A stretch of DNA of 64,000 nt from Pseudomonas rhizoryzae (lineage in GTDB: Bacteria > Pseudomonadota > Gammaproteobacteria > Pseudomonadales > Pseudomonadaceae), in assembly GCF_005250615.1 (NCBI RefSeq), contig NZ_SULM01000001.1, positions 488,999-552,998 of the forward strand, read 5' to 3'. The position numbers and the translations under genes are program-made. Positions 34,932-43,279 of this stretch are shown here, one piece after another. The first letter of the stretch is position 1. Each line of letters opens with the position of its first letter. Below the pieces are notes generated by a model. That model made no database searches. It saw only the letters and a program-made list of their open reading frames with translations, and was not told the origin of the DNA.

Positions 34932-36674
34932 ATGGCCGCCTGGGACATCTTCTGCACGGTGGTGGACAACTATGGTGACGCGGGCATCACCTGGCGTCTC
35001 GCCCACCAACTGGTTGCCGAGCACGGGCAGCAGGTCCGTCTCTGGATCGACGATCTCTATCCGCTGGCGCGCATCCAGCCGGGGGTCGACAGGGCAGCCG
35101 AGCAGCAGTGGCATCGGGGGGTCGAGGTCCGTCTCTGGCATGCCGATTGGAAGGGCGCCGAGCCGGGCGACGTGGTGGTGGAGGCCTTCGCCTGCCAGTT
35201 GCCGGAAGGCTTCATCGCCGCCATGGCGCGGCGTGCCGAGCGGCCGCTGTGGCTGAACCTGGAGTACCTGAGCGCCGAGGAATGGATCGAAGGCTGCCAT
35301 GCCTTGCCCTCCCTGCAGCCCACCGGCCTGAACAAGTATTTCTTCTTTCCGGGCTTCACCCCCAAGGTAGGGGGACTGTTGCGCGAGCAGGACCTGTTGA
35401 CCCGGCGCGACGGCTTTCTTGCCGCCCCCGGGGCCCGCGCTGACTTTCTCGCCGGCCTGGGTGTTCAGCGCCAGCCAGGGGAGCGCCTGTTTTCCCTGTT
35501 CGCCTACGAAAACCCGGCGCTGATCGACTGGCTGGATGTCCTCAGTGCGAGTACTCAACCTACCTGCCTGCTCGTGCCGGAAGGGCGGGTGCTGGCCAAC
35601 GTAGCGGCCTGGCTGGGCGTCGACTGGCTCAAGGCGGGCGATGGCCACGGTCGCGGTGCCCTGCGGGTCCAGGTGCTGCCCTTCGTCTCCCAGCAGGACT
35701 ACGACCGCCTGCTCTGGTGTTGCGACTTCAACGCCATTCGTGGCGAAGATTCCTTCGTTCGCGCGCAATGGGCCGGCCATTCGTTCGTCTGGCATATCTA
35801 TCCGCAGGAAGAAGATGCCCATTTCGTCAAACTCGAAGCCTTTCTCGCCCGCTACGTCGAGATGGCTGCGCCCACGCTGGCCCAGGCGGTCAGCAGCTTC
35901 TGGCTGGCCTGGAACGGTCGTGGCGACCTGGCTGCGGCCTGGTCGGCACTCGAGATGCAGGTCGCGGATTGGCGGTTACTGGCGAGCGATTGGAGCGAGC
36001 GGATGGCTTCCCATAGCGATCTTGCCAGCAGCCTGGTGCTTTTCCATACAGATTGGCTATCATATGGCGCCTCGAAATCCCGTTCTTCCATCCATACGGA
36101 TAACCGCATGAAAACCGCACAAGAGTTCCGTGCCGGCCAAGTGGCCATGATCGACAACGCTCCCTGGGTCATCCAGAAAGCTGAATACAACAAGTCCGGC
36201 CGTAACGCTGCAGTGGTCAAGATGAAGCTGAAGAGCCTGCTGTCCGGCAGCGCGACGGAAACCGTCTTCCGCGCCGACGACAAGCTGGAGCCGGTCATTC
36301 TGGATCGCAAGGAAGTCACCTACTCCTACTTCGCCGATCCCCTGTACGTCTTCGTCGACGCTGAGTACAACCAGTACGAAGTCGAGAAAGACGATCTGGG
36401 CGAAGCCATTGCCTTCATCGAAGACGGCATGACCGACGTCTGCGAAGCCGTGTTCTACAACGATCGCGTCATCTCCATCGAACTGCCCACCACCATCGTG
36501 CGCCAGATCGCCTACACCGAGCCGGCCGTTCGCGGCGATACCTCGGGCAAGGTCATGAAGACCGCTCGCCTGAACAACGGCTACGAGCTGAAGGTGTCCG
36601 AGTTCTGCGATATCGGTGACCACATCGAGATCGACACCCGTACCAACGAGTACAAGTCGCGCGCCAAGGTCTAA
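34932..36674 (+). CDS. earP: EarP arginine rhamnosyltransferase reading in frame into EF-P
   Basis: Codons 1 to about 375 encode EarP, which transfers rhamnose from dTDP-beta-L-rhamnose to a specific Arg of elongation factor P. Catalytic Asp12 and Asp16 are in [10 protein letters not shown], and the conserved Glu272 is in [12 protein letters not shown]; these correspond one residue lower to D13, D17 and E273 of the characterised enzyme. The start follows GAGGTAAGG. There is no stop at the expected end: the frame continues through [20 protein letters not shown] and enters EF-P at codon 393, giving a 580-codon frame. Whether a fusion protein is made, a stop was lost, or the read contains an error cannot be told here. 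EarP alone normally has about 375-380 residues. Confidence 0.85.
   Translation: MAAWDIFCTVVDNYGDAGITWRLAHQLVAEHGQQVRLWIDDLYPLARIQPGVDRAAEQQWHRGVEVRLWHADWKGAEPGDVVVEAFACQLPEGFIAAMARRAERPLWLNLEYLSAEEWIEGCHALPSLQPTGLNKYFFFPGFTPKVGGLLREQDLLTRRDGFLAAPGARADFLAGLGVQRQPGERLFSLFAYENPALIDWLDVLSASTQPTCLLVPEGRVLANVAAWLGVDWLKAGDGHGRGALRVQVLPFVSQQDYDRLLWCCDFNAIRGEDSFVRAQWAGHSFVWHIYPQEEDAHFVKLEAFLARYVEMAAPTLAQAVSSFWLAWNGRGDLAAAWSALEMQVADWRLLASDWSERMASHSDLASSLVLFHTDWLSYGASKSRSSIHTDNRMKTAQEFRAGQVAMIDNAPWVIQKAEYNKSGRNAAVVKMKLKSLLSGSATETVFRADDKLEPVILDRKEVTYSYFADPLYVFVDAEYNQYEVEKDDLGEAIAFIEDGMTDVCEAVFYNDRVISIELPTTIVRQIAYTEPAVRGDTSGKVMKTARLNNGYELKVSEFCDIGDHIEIDTRTNEYKSRAKV
36108..36674 (+). CDS. efp: Elongation factor P, substrate of EarP
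   Basis: The 188-residue protein helps ribosomes through polyproline stretches. Domain I has the modification loop [15 protein letters not shown] with Arg32 at the tip, the residue that EarP rhamnosylates, rather than the Lys of EpmA-type systems. The C-terminus ends [13 protein letters not shown], as in the family. Its ATG lies inside the continuous earP frame, with only a weak ribosome site (GGATAACC). A possible TATCAT -10 lies at 36058-36063, so separate expression remains plausible. Confidence 0.95.
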   Translation: MKTAQEFRAGQVAMIDNAPWVIQKAEYNKSGRNAAVVKMKLKSLLSGSATETVFRADDKLEPVILDRKEVTYSYFADPLYVFVDAEYNQYEVEKDDLGEAIAFIEDGMTDVCEAVFYNDRVISIELPTTIVRQIAYTEPAVRGDTSGKVMKTARLNNGYELKVSEFCDIGDHIEIDTRTNEYKSRAKV

Positions 36675-36691
36675 ACCAGGCGTCTCGACAG

Positions 36692-36715
36692 AAAGCCCGG
36701 TTCGCCGGGCTTTTT
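36692..36715 (+). terminator. Rho-independent terminator after efp
   Basis: AAAGCCCGG and CCGGGCTTT pair around a stable TTCG tetraloop. A run of five T ends the element. Confidence 0.9.
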
Positions 36716-36760
36716 GCTGTCTGGGCTTTCGCCGCGAGCGGGCCTGGCCGGTTTCTTCAA

Positions 36761-37537
36761 ATGCGTTTGCCGCTGGATATAACTGCCGTGGAATCGCTGT
36801 TTACCTTGTTGATCGATGTCGCTCTTGGGGCGGTACTGGGTGTCGTGGGTGGGCTGTTCGGGATCGGCGGAGGGTTGATCGCCATTCCGGTATTGGCGCT
36901 GCTGTTCGGGCTCGACCAGCAATTGGCGCAGGGTACGGCCCTGGTGATGGTGGTGCCCAATGTGCTGCTGTCGGTCTACAAGTACAACCAGCGCAACCGT
37001 ATCGACTGGCAGCGCGCCGCCTTGCTCGCCGCGGCCGGCATGCTCTCGGCCTTGATCGGTACGGCGCTGGCGGTATCCCTGGATGCCCGCTCGATGCGCC
37101 ACGGCTTCGTCGGCTTCCTGCTGCTCCTGGTGGTCTACAACCTCTGGCAGCTCTATCGTCGCGGCCAGCCACCGCTGACCACGCCCAGTCGCACCGGGCT
37201 GGGCGTGCTGGGGCTGGTGGCCGGCTTGGTGGGCGGGTTGTTCGGTGTGGGTGGCGCGGTGATCGCCACGCCGATCCTGGCCGGCGTGATGGGTCTGACC
37301 CAGGTGGCCGCCCAAGGCATGTCGCTGGCCATGGCCTTGCCCACCACTGGCGTCACCTTGGCCAGCTATGCCTGGCATGGCGAGGTGGACTGGCGCGTCG
37401 GTATTCCCCTCGCAATCGGTGGCCTGCTCAGCGTGAGCTGGGGCGTAAAACTGGCCCACCAGCTTCCCGAGCGGCTGCTGCGTCTGTTGTTCTGCGGTTT
37501 TCTACTATTCTGCGCAGTGCTTTTGGCGCTCCGCTGA
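36761..37537 (+). CDS. TauE/SafE-family anion permease
   Basis: The 258-residue membrane protein has the twofold repeat typical of TauE/SafE. GGLFGIGGGLIAIPVL in the first half is mirrored by GGLFGVGGAVIATPIL in the second. About eight hydrophobic helices are present. The family moves sulfite, sulfoacetate or related organosulfonates across the inner membrane, but this member has no diagnostic context. It ends directly against the stop of the convergent LysR gene. The ATG at 36761 lacks a strong ribosome site; a GTG at 36788 is an alternative. Confidence 0.88.
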   Translation: MRLPLDITAVESLFTLLIDVALGAVLGVVGGLFGIGGGLIAIPVLALLFGLDQQLAQGTALVMVVPNVLLSVYKYNQRNRIDWQRAALLAAAGMLSALIGTALAVSLDARSMRHGFVGFLLLLVVYNLWQLYRRGQPPLTTPSRTGLGVLGLVAGLVGGLFGVGGAVIATPILAGVMGLTQVAAQGMSLAMALPTTGVTLASYAWHGEVDWRVGIPLAIGGLLSVSWGVKLAHQLPERLLRLLFCGFLLFCAVLLALR

Positions 37538-38389
37538 CTATTGCCGAAAGCCCTCGGCGATGTGTTCGGCGAGGGTGTCGATGATCGGCGAGGCGCTGCG
37601 GGGACTGCGCAACAGCTCGATGGAGCAGGACGGCAGGTCCGGCATGCCGTCGGCTTCGCCGAGTCGACGCAGCTCGCTCGGCAGCAGGCTTTCCAGTTGC
37701 GCGGTGACCGCCAGTCCTGCCTTGACGATGCCCAGCAGCGCCGCCAGGCTCGGGCTACTGTAGGCCAGACGATAGCCACGGTCGCGATTGTCCAGAGCGC
37801 GTCGAGCCCATTCGCTGAGGAAGCAGGAAGTATTGAACATCGCCAACGGTAGCGGATCGCGCTGGTGCACGTCGAAGCCGGGCGCCTCGGCCCAGACGAA
37901 GCGTTCCCGCCGCAGCGGCAAGCCGATCTCATTGCCCGGCTCGCGGGTGACGATGGTCAGATCCAGATCCTGGCGTTGCAGCAGGCCAGCGGTGGTCTCG
38001 CAGTGGACGTCCACCTGCACCAGGGGGTAGGCCTTGGCGAAGCCGGCCAGGATGCCCGGAATGAACCTCATGACGTAGTCGTCGGGCGTGCCGATGCGGA
38101 CCGTCCCCACCATGTGCGGCTCGCGCAGGGTGGTCATCACCTCGCCGTGCAGCTTGAGGATGCGCCGCGCGTAGCCCAGCAGGATCTGGCCTTCCGCGGT
38201 CAGGCGTACCTGGCGCCCTTCGCGTTCGAACAGTCGGCGCTGCAGCACGTCTTCCTCTAGTTTGCGCATCTGCATGCTGACCGCCGACTGGGTGCGATTG
38301 ACCACCTCGGCAGCGCGAGTAAAACCACCCTGGTCAGCGATGGCGACGAAGGTGCGCAGCAGGTCAGTCTCTATGCTCGGATAGTTCAT
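37538..38389 (-). CDS. LysR-family regulator
   Basis: The 283-residue product has the LysR helix-turn-helix (TFVAIADQGGFTRAAEVVNRTQSAVSMQMRKLEE, residues 13-46) and effector domain. The N-terminus and the short length resemble LrhA/HexA-type members. It is divergent from the DUF1127 gene and tail to tail with the TauE-like permease. The target is unknown; the divergent small protein is the first candidate. Confidence 0.88.
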   Translation of the reverse strand: MNYPSIETDLLRTFVAIADQGGFTRAAEVVNRTQSAVSMQMRKLEEDVLQRRLFEREGRQVRLTAEGQILLGYARRILKLHGEVMTTLREPHMVGTVRIGTPDDYVMRFIPGILAGFAKAYPLVQVDVHCETTAGLLQRQDLDLTIVTREPGNEIGLPLRRERFVWAEAPGFDVHQRDPLPLAMFNTSCFLSEWARRALDNRDRGYRLAYSSPSLAALLGIVKAGLAVTAQLESLLPSELRRLGEADGMPDLPSCSIELLRSPRSASPIIDTLAEHIAEGFRQ

Positions 38390-38490
38390 CTCATCAGCCT
38401 AAGGAATGGATCGCATCAGAAAGATTCGTTGGATTGATGTTAAGCCGGATTGGAGACTTGAGCCACAGCCCTTAGAGAAGGAGTTTCACC

Positions 38491-38742
38491 ATGGCTCAAC
38501 TCAGTTCGCATCACCTTTCGCTTTCCTGCAGCAAATCTTCTTCGCACTTAAGGCTGCGCCTCGCCCAGGTGCGCGCCTGGGTGCAGCGCGCGGTGGAAGT
38601 TTCGCGTCAGCGCCAAGCGTTGTATCAACTGGATGATGCTGCCTTGAGCGACCTCGGGTTGAGTCGCGCCGATGCCTGGCAGGAAGCCGACAAACCGTTC
38701 TGGAAGCAGCCTGGGGAGGAGGCCGGATGCCACTCCCGCTAG
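38491..38742 (+). CDS. DUF1127 small protein
   Basis: The 83-residue product carries the DUF1127 core, a basic amphipathic helix with ALYQLDDAALSDLGLSRADAW. A strong AGAAGGAG site lies before the ATG. Such proteins are small, positively charged and in some bacteria affect RNA turnover or phosphate metabolism; here the role is unknown. It faces the LysR gene across 101 bp. Confidence 0.85.
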   Translation: MAQLSSHHLSLSCSKSSSHLRLRLAQVRAWVQRAVEVSRQRQALYQLDDAALSDLGLSRADAWQEADKPFWKQPGEEAGCHSR

Positions 38743-38970
38743 AGTGGGAAGTCTGCCCAAGAACCCGCTTGAGGCGCGCGCTTGGGCACTCATCGTTAAA
38801 CCGTTCAGCCATGGTGTTCTATGGTTGAGCGGTAATAATAGCTATCTTCGTGGGGTATTTAACTGCGAGATCCCTTCTCCAGCCGTTTATGCGATCATCG
38901 CCCGCCAGTAGGCCTTGCATAGTTGTAATGAGCCTGACTTGTTTGCGTCGGCGATGGAGCTGTGTATTAG

Positions 38971-39432
38971 ATGAAACGGATTGCAGCAGGTTTTTTACTA
39001 AGCGTATTCGCATCTGTCAGCTATGCCGAAGACCTATCTACCAGTGGCTCGGTGACATTGTTTCTCGTTGAGCTCGATCAGGGATTCGATGCGTCGGCCA
39101 AGCCAGAGCGTCTCTCGCAGACGCTGATGATGGTTGAGCAGGCCATGAGTCAATGCCGTAACGATAGAGGCGCCGGCGAAGAGGCGGAGAATATCGCGAA
39201 ATTGGTGGAGTCCTATCAAAAGAGTCTTGCCAAGTCTCAAGTAAATGTCTCGGCTTATGACTTATTAGACGTACTTCATGGAACCTTGCTTACCGACAAA
39301 GAGCGTACTGGCTGGGATTGTAGCGGTATTCTGTCATACTACAAAAAAGCGAGAGAAGGGCTGGTTCTTACCCATATCGGCGGCTACAACGTCGTGCAGG
39401 AATATCGAGAGCAAGGCGTTTTCTTCGAATAA
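38971..39432 (+). CDS. Exported protein of unknown function
   Basis: The 153-residue product has a signal peptide (KRIAAGFLLSVFASVSYA). Its mature domain is mostly helical with two cysteines (MSQCRNDRG and GWDCSGIL) that may form a disulfide. Codon use and base composition are clearly more AT-rich than in neighbouring genes, and so is the 150 bp upstream. This suggests recent acquisition. I recognise no family. Size and export fit an immunity-type or lysozyme-inhibitor-like protein, but nothing proves that. Confidence 0.65.
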   Translation: MKRIAAGFLLSVFASVSYAEDLSTSGSVTLFLVELDQGFDASAKPERLSQTLMMVEQAMSQCRNDRGAGEEAENIAKLVESYQKSLAKSQVNVSAYDLLDVLHGTLLTDKERTGWDCSGILSYYKKAREGLVLTHIGGYNVVQEYREQGVFFE

Positions 39433-39557
39433 GGCGAGTCTGCGCAAGGCCGGCTTTTTTTGAGCGTTTATCCCGTCCTGAATAAGGTTCCAAAGGCATC
39501 GCGCCCTTGGCCGATACTGCTAGGGTGGGGAACGACCCTTTACTGTCAGGACTCTGG

Positions 39558-40757
39558 ATGGACAGTCTCTCCCTGCGTGAAGCGCGGCGTCTGGCCTTGC
39601 GTGCCCAAGGCTTTGGGGCTCAGCCCAAGGGTGGCGCTGGCTTGGCCGCGCTGTACCGGCAGGCAGCGCGCCTAGGTGTGCTGCAGATCGATTCGGTCAA
39701 TGCGCTGGTGCGCTCCCACTACCTGCCGTTGTTCAGTCGCCTGGGCCGTTACGCCTTCGCCGACTTCGATGCCCTGGCCTGGGGGCAAGGACGCTCGCGT
39801 CGACTCTATGAGTGCTGGGCCCACGAGGCATCGCTGGTACCGGGCGAGGTCTGGGCCGAATTGCGTTGGCGGCGCGACCTGGCGCGCCAGGGGGTCGGCA
39901 TCTATCGGCAACTGGCGCGCTTCGCCGCGGAGCAGCCGCAGCTGGTGGCCCAGACGTTGGCGGCCGTGGTGGAGCGGGGCGCACTGGGCGCCGGGAGCTT
40001 GGCGAAACGGGCCGGCCAGGCCGGCCCCTGGTGGGACTGGAGCCCCAGCAAGCTGGCGCTGGAATGGTTGTTCGCCGCGGGCGAGGTGACGGTGGCGGGT
40101 CGGCGTGGTTTCGAACGCCTCTACGATCTGCCCGAGCGAGTTCTGCCCGCGACTATCCTGGCGGCTCCGGCGCCCACGCCCGCGGCGGCGCGCCGAGCAC
40201 TGTTGCTGCGTAGCGCCCAGGCCCTGGGCGTCGCGACGGAGGTCCAACTGCGTGACTATTTTCGCCTGAGTCCTGCCGAGGCCCGTCAAGGTATCCTCGA
40301 GTTGTGTGAGGAGGGCGCTCTGCAGTCGGCTCAGGTCCAGGGCTGGTCGAAGCTCGCCTATGTCGCGGAGGCGCCGAATCCCGGGCGACCGGTGCGCGCG
40401 GCGGCGCTCTTGTCGCCCTTCGATTCGCTGGTGTGGGAGCGCGAACGCACCGAGCAGCTGTTCGCTTTCCGCTATCGGCTGGAGCTCTACACGCCGGCGC
40501 CTAAGCGGGTCTACGGCTATTACGTCTTGCCCTTTCTCTATCGTGAGCGGCTGGCGGCGCGGGTGGATCTACGTGCCGAGCGAGCGGCCTCGCGCTTGGC
40601 GGTCCATGCGGTGCATCTGGAGCCCAAGGGGCTGGACGAGGAGGGACTGGATGCCCTGGCCGGACAACTACGCGGCCTGGGCGACTGGCTCGGCCTCGAC
40701 GAGGTGCAGCTGCATGGCCCGGCCCGCCTATTACAGGAGGCGCTGGCGCGCCACTAG
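39558..40757 (+). CDS. ycaQ: YcaQ-like DNA glycosylase (HTH_42 family)
   Basis: The 399-residue product is built of winged-helix units and belongs to the family that unhooks interstrand DNA crosslinks. The catalytic QxD motif is present as LQIDSVNALVRSHYLPLFSRLG near the N-terminus. Further hallmarks are RLYECWAHEASLVP, GRRGFERLYDLPERVLP and AALLSPFDSLVWERERTEQLF. I use the ATG at 39558 after AGGACTC; a TTG 17 codons earlier is the alternative. It converges on the DAHP synthase gene. Confidence 0.9.
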   Translation: MDSLSLREARRLALRAQGFGAQPKGGAGLAALYRQAARLGVLQIDSVNALVRSHYLPLFSRLGRYAFADFDALAWGQGRSRRLYECWAHEASLVPGEVWAELRWRRDLARQGVGIYRQLARFAAEQPQLVAQTLAAVVERGALGAGSLAKRAGQAGPWWDWSPSKLALEWLFAAGEVTVAGRRGFERLYDLPERVLPATILAAPAPTPAAARRALLLRSAQALGVATEVQLRDYFRLSPAEARQGILELCEEGALQSAQVQGWSKLAYVAEAPNPGRPVRAAALLSPFDSLVWERERTEQLFAFRYRLELYTPAPKRVYGYYVLPFLYRERLAARVDLRAERAASRLAVHAVHLEPKGLDEEGLDALAGQLRGLGDWLGLDEVQLHGPARLLQEALARH

Positions 40758-40781
40758 GTGGTCGCCGCGTCGGCGACCACC
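40757..40781. terminator. Bidirectional hairpin between ycaQ and DAHP synthase
   Basis: GGTGGTCGCC and GGCGACCACC form a perfect 10-bp stem with a 5-nt loop in the 32-bp convergent gap. There is no T-run. Confidence 0.5.
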
Positions 40782-40789
40782 CGGCAAAC

Positions 40790-42136
40790 TCAACGGCGGA
40801 TGCCCTTGAGGGTCTCGGCGATCATGAAGGCCAGTTCCAGGGACTGGTCGGCGTTCAGGCGCGGATCGCAGTGGGTGTGGTAGCGGTCGGAGAGGGCGTC
40901 TTCGGTTACCGGGCGGGCGCCGCCGATGCATTCGGTGACGTTCTGGCCGGTCATCTCGATATGGATGCCGCCGGCATAGGTGCCTTCCGCCTTGTGCACC
41001 CCGAAGAACTCCTTGACCTCACCCAGCACGCTGGCGAAATCCCGGGTCTTGTAGCCGGTGGAGGCCTTGATGGTATTGCCGTGCATGGGGTCGGAACTCC
41101 ACAGCACCTGGCGGCCCTCGCGCTCCACGGTCTGGATCAACCGTGGCAGATGGTCGCCGACCTTGCCCACGCCCATGCGCACGATCAGGTTGAGGCGACC
41201 CGGATCGTTCTCGGGGTTGAGGGTGTCGATCAGGCGGATCAGGTCCTCACTGGTGGTGGACGGGCCGACCTTGACGCCGATGGGGTTGTTCACCCCGCGC
41301 AGGAATTCGACATGGGCACCATCGGGTTGGCGGGTGCGGTCACCGATCCACAGCATGTGCGCGGAGCAGTCATACCAGTCGCCGGTCAGGCTGTCGCGAC
41401 GGACGAAGGCTTCCTCGTAGTTGAGCAACAGCGCTTCGTGGGCGGTGAAGAAGTTGGTTTCCTTGACCTGGGGCGCGGTGTCCAGGCCGCAGGCGCGCAT
41501 GAAGGCCAGGGTCTCGTCGATGCGGTCGGCCAACTGGTGATAGCGCTCGGCCAGGGCCGAATTGGCGATGAAGTCCAGGTTCCAGCGATGCACCTGGTGC
41601 AGGTCGGCGAAACCACCTTGGGCGAAGGCACGCAACAGGTTGAGGGTGGCGGTGGACTGGTTGTAGGCCTGGATCAGCCGCTGGGGATCGGGAATGCGAC
41701 TGCCTTCGTTGAAGTCGATGCCGTTGACGATGTCGCCGCGGTAGGCCGGCAGGGATACGCCATCCTGAACTTCCTCGCCGGAAGAGCGCGGTTTGGCGAA
41801 CTGACCGGCCATGCGGCCGACCTTGACCACTGGGCAACCGGCAGCGAAGGTCATGACCACCGCCATCTGCAGCAGCACCTTGAAGGTGTCGCGAATCTTG
41901 CCGGCGGAGAATTCGAAGAAGCTTTCCGCGCAATCGCCGCCCTGCAACAGGAAGGCCCGGCCCTGGGTGACTTCGGCGAACTGCCGACGCAACTCGCGGG
42001 CTTCACCGGCGAACACCAACGGCGGATAGCTGGCCAGGGTGCGCTCTACCTCGGCGAGACGGGCTTGATCGGGATATTCGGGCTGCTGCTGGATGGGCAG
42101 GCCTCTCCAGCTGGTGGGGCTCCAGGGCGCGGACAT
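40790..42136 (-). CDS. Class II 3-deoxy-7-phosphoheptulonate (DAHP) synthase
   Basis: The 448-residue enzyme condenses phosphoenolpyruvate with erythrose 4-phosphate, the first step of the shikimate pathway. It is the plant-like class II type. Motifs include [11 protein letters not shown] with the metal Cys, [40 protein letters not shown] and [17 protein letters not shown] near the C-terminus. The start at 42136 follows AGAGAG; an upstream in-frame ATG adds unrelated residues. It is divergent from the spermidine-synthase-like gene. In pseudomonads such enzymes feed aromatic or secondary metabolism beside the class I isozymes. Confidence 0.93.
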   Translation of the reverse strand: MSAPWSPTSWRGLPIQQQPEYPDQARLAEVERTLASYPPLVFAGEARELRRQFAEVTQGRAFLLQGGDCAESFFEFSAGKIRDTFKVLLQMAVVMTFAAGCPVVKVGRMAGQFAKPRSSGEEVQDGVSLPAYRGDIVNGIDFNEGSRIPDPQRLIQAYNQSTATLNLLRAFAQGGFADLHQVHRWNLDFIANSALAERYHQLADRIDETLAFMRACGLDTAPQVKETNFFTAHEALLLNYEEAFVRRDSLTGDWYDCSAHMLWIGDRTRQPDGAHVEFLRGVNNPIGVKVGPSTTSEDLIRLIDTLNPENDPGRLNLIVRMGVGKVGDHLPRLIQTVEREGRQVLWSSDPMHGNTIKASTGYKTRDFASVLGEVKEFFGVHKAEGTYAGGIHIEMTGQNVTECIGGARPVTEDALSDRYHTHCDPRLNADQSLELAFMIAETLKGIRR

Positions 42137-42248
42137 GATTCTCTCTAAGTGGATCGACGAAGCCTTCCATGGTAACCGAAGCAGGCCGTAGCGCTCGATA
42201 GACAATGCCCATCGCGGCTACCATGGGCGTCAATAGAGGAGGGTGGTC

Positions 42249-42998
42249 ATGACCGCTACGGAAGTGTTGCTGGAAGAGGTCATCGACGACCATGGGCGGA
42301 TCAGGGTGGTCGAGGTAGGTCCCTATCGCTTCCTCGAATTCGGTGAAGAGGTCGAACAGAGCTGCGTCTTCACCCGCGATCCGGCCTGGCTGGAATACGA
42401 CTACAATCGCGCCATGTTGCTGGGTGCGCTTTGCCACGTGCAGCCGCGCCGCGCGCTGTTTCTGGGGCTGGGTGCCGGCACCCTGACCCAGGCTTGCCTC
42501 AAGTGGCTGCCACTGGAGGCGGTAGAGGCGCTGGAGCTGCGTCCGGACGTTCCACGCCTGGCACGGCAGTACCTAGGGTTGGGCGACGATCCGCGCCTCA
42601 GCATCCGCATCGGCGATGCCATGGAATTGCTCGAAGCGGCTTCTGCAACCGATCTGATCTTCGTCGACCTCTATACCGACGTCGGTCCGTCCAGCGCCCA
42701 CCTGGCCTGGCGCTTTCTGGAAGACTGCCAGGCCAAGCTCAATCCGGATGGCTGGTTGGTGATCAACCAGTGGAGCGCCACCGACGGCAAGCCGCTGGGC
42801 GCTGCGCTGTTGCGCGGCTTGTTCCGCCATCACTACTGGGAATGCCCGGTGGTGGAGGGGAACGTCATCCTGCTGGTGCCGGCGAGTCTGGAGCAGTCGT
42901 TGGACGAGGCGGGCACCCGGCGGCGCGTCCGGGACCTGGCGGCGCGAGCCGGCTTCGATCTGGAGCCGTATCTCGATACCCTGCGTGCGGCAACCTGA
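42249..42998 (+). CDS. Spermidine-synthase-like methyltransferase-fold protein
   Basis: The 249-residue product has the Rossmann core of the polyamine synthase family: LFLGLGAGTLTQACLKWLP, then VEALELRPDV and DLIFVDLYTDVGP. The N-terminal beta region is short. The catalytic Asp region differs from genuine spermidine synthases, so aminopropyl transfer is not assured. GAGGAGGG precedes the ATG at 42249. It faces the DAHP synthase gene across 112 bp. Confidence 0.8.
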   Translation: MTATEVLLEEVIDDHGRIRVVEVGPYRFLEFGEEVEQSCVFTRDPAWLEYDYNRAMLLGALCHVQPRRALFLGLGAGTLTQACLKWLPLEAVEALELRPDVPRLARQYLGLGDDPRLSIRIGDAMELLEAASATDLIFVDLYTDVGPSSAHLAWRFLEDCQAKLNPDGWLVINQWSATDGKPLGAALLRGLFRHHYWECPVVEGNVILLVPASLEQSLDEAGTRRRVRDLAARAGFDLEPYLDTLRAAT

Positions 42999-43279
42999 CC
43001 TCTAGATCGCCCAAGGTTCTCTGGAGAAATGTCCAGGGTTCGGGTATTATTCGCCCCGGTCTTTTTGACCTTCCGTTCAGGAACTGCATTTTCCCGGTCC
43101 GCCGCCTTGGCCATACCGGTCGTGCGTTCGCCCGACGGCGAACAATCCTAGACGCTACACCCCTTTTTCATCCGCTATTTCGCAAAAAGCTCACACCTTG
43201 GCTGCCTGGGCGACTTCGGTCATTCGGATAAGCGCAGCTCTTGGCTTTGGGGTCTTTGCGAAGCACACGAGGCAAGACA

